DNA from: an uncultured Collinsella sp.
GTDB taxonomy: Bacteria; Actinomycetota; Coriobacteriia; Coriobacteriales; Coriobacteriaceae
Assembly (NCBI GenBank): GCA_902496845.1
Contig: CABVCJ010000051.1
Location: forward strand, 1 to 13,935
Length of the DNA stretch: 13,935 bases
Direction: 5' to 3'
In this document: positions 13,527 through 13,935 of the stretch, piece by piece
How the letters are laid out: every line of letters starts with the position of its first letter
Numbering within the stretch: the stretch's first letter is position 1
Notes under the pieces: model-generated
The model's input: the letters and a program-made list of their open reading frames with translations, nothing else
What the model was told of the DNA's origin: nothing
Databases searched by the model: none
Translations under genes and position numbers: made by a program

Positions 13527-13935
13527 ATGGCTGACGATCAGATTAAGCTCACGTCTATGACTGCCGCGAGCGGTTGAGCCGCTAAGTTGGCTCCCGGAGT
13601 CCTCGCCCAGGTCCTGGGCGATTTACCCAATGTGCATAACGACAACTTGCTCGTGGGGTTCGATACCTCCGACGATGCGAGCGTCTTCCGCGTAGGGGAG
13701 AACCTGGGCCTCGTGCAGTCCATCGACTTCTTCCCGCCGATGGTCGACGACCCGTTTCTGTTTGGCCAGATCGCCGCGACCAACTCGCTGTCGGACATCT
13801 ACGCCATGGGCGGGCAGCCGAGCCATGCCATGAACCTGCTGTGCATTCCCAGTTGCCTGGGCATCGAGGTCGCAGGTCAGATTCTGGCGGGCGGCGCCGA
13901 CAAGTGCGTCGAGGCGGGTTGCTCCATCGCGGGCG
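13527..13935 (+). CDS. selD: Selenide, water dikinase SelD, selenoprotein form (3' end outside window)
   Basis: The first 136 codons are present. SelD makes selenophosphate from selenide and ATP for selenocysteine synthesis. The ATG at 13527 has AGGAGG (13516-13521) 5 nt upstream. The frame is interrupted by TGA at 13575-13577, then continues with perfect SelD sequence: SG-U17-AAK20-LAPGVL, DTSDDASVFR (47-55), SIDFFPPMVDDPFLFGQIAATNSLSDIYAMGG (65-96). Residue 17 is the catalytic Cys17 of E. coli SelD and Lys20 is also conserved, so TGA is read as selenocysteine. A SECIS-like hairpin lies downstream. Automatic gene callers would truncate this gene. Confidence 0.95.
13603..13621 (+). promoter_or_regulatory. 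Bacterial SECIS-like hairpin in selD
   Basis: TCGCCCAG-GTC-CTGGGCGA forms a perfect 8-bp stem inside the coding sequence. If the top pair opens, the loop reads AGGUCCU, like the GGUC-containing SelB-binding loop of E. coli fdhF. The loop G at 13611 lies 33 nt after the UGA, within the range I recall for bacterial SECIS elements (about 16-37 nt). Confidence 0.75.

Noticed and set aside
13575..13577. Premature stop making selD a pseudogene
   Set aside because: The stop is exactly at the known Sec/Cys catalytic position, the frame is otherwise intact, and a SECIS-like hairpin follows.

Overview
The window is high-GC DNA from an anaerobic, selenocysteine-using bacterium. Codon use, the protein sequences and the gene set (oxygen-sensitive reductase plus ATPase activator, Mo-cofactor genes, selenoprotein SelD) fit the Coriobacteriia, most likely a gut species such as Collinsella. 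That placement is an inference from general resemblance, not from a search.

Layout, left to right. (1) 1-1332, + strand: the tail of a membrane protein, xanthine phosphoribosyltransferase (xpt), and a compact release-factor-like GGQ protein flanked by two related palindromes. (2) 1418-3882, - strand: a diacylglycerol/lipid kinase gene that is frameshifted at about 1692, and a CLC-family antiporter whose motifs resemble the fluoride (CLC-F) branch. (3) 4093-9509, + strand: a molybdenum block. moeA and mog (Mo insertion into molybdopterin) end at a probable terminator. An AT-rich promoter/operator region follows, then modA (Tat-type lipoprotein), an unusual modB carrying about 185 extracytoplasmic residues in front of the permease, and modC, closed by a strong hairpin. 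(4) 9510-9938: a 429-bp leader with inverted repeats and two tiny, overlapping, well-initiated ORFs. (5) 9939-13456, + strand: two paralogous proteins of the 2-hydroxyacyl-CoA dehydratase / double-cubane-cluster family and their [4Fe-4S] ASKHA ATPase activator. Two large related palindromes separate these three genes. (6) 13527-end: selD, with an in-frame UGA at codon 17 (selenocysteine at the E. coli Cys17 position) and a SECIS-like hairpin; it runs off the window.

How it fits together: the molybdate importer and MoeA/Mog supply Mo cofactor, and SelD supplies selenophosphate. Both are needed by enzymes such as Sec-containing formate dehydrogenase, which is not in this window. The best candidate for an undescribed system is the double-cubane pair plus activator directly upstream of selD: an ATP-driven, very low-potential reductase of unknown substrate. 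A role in selenium supply is a hypothesis from position only.
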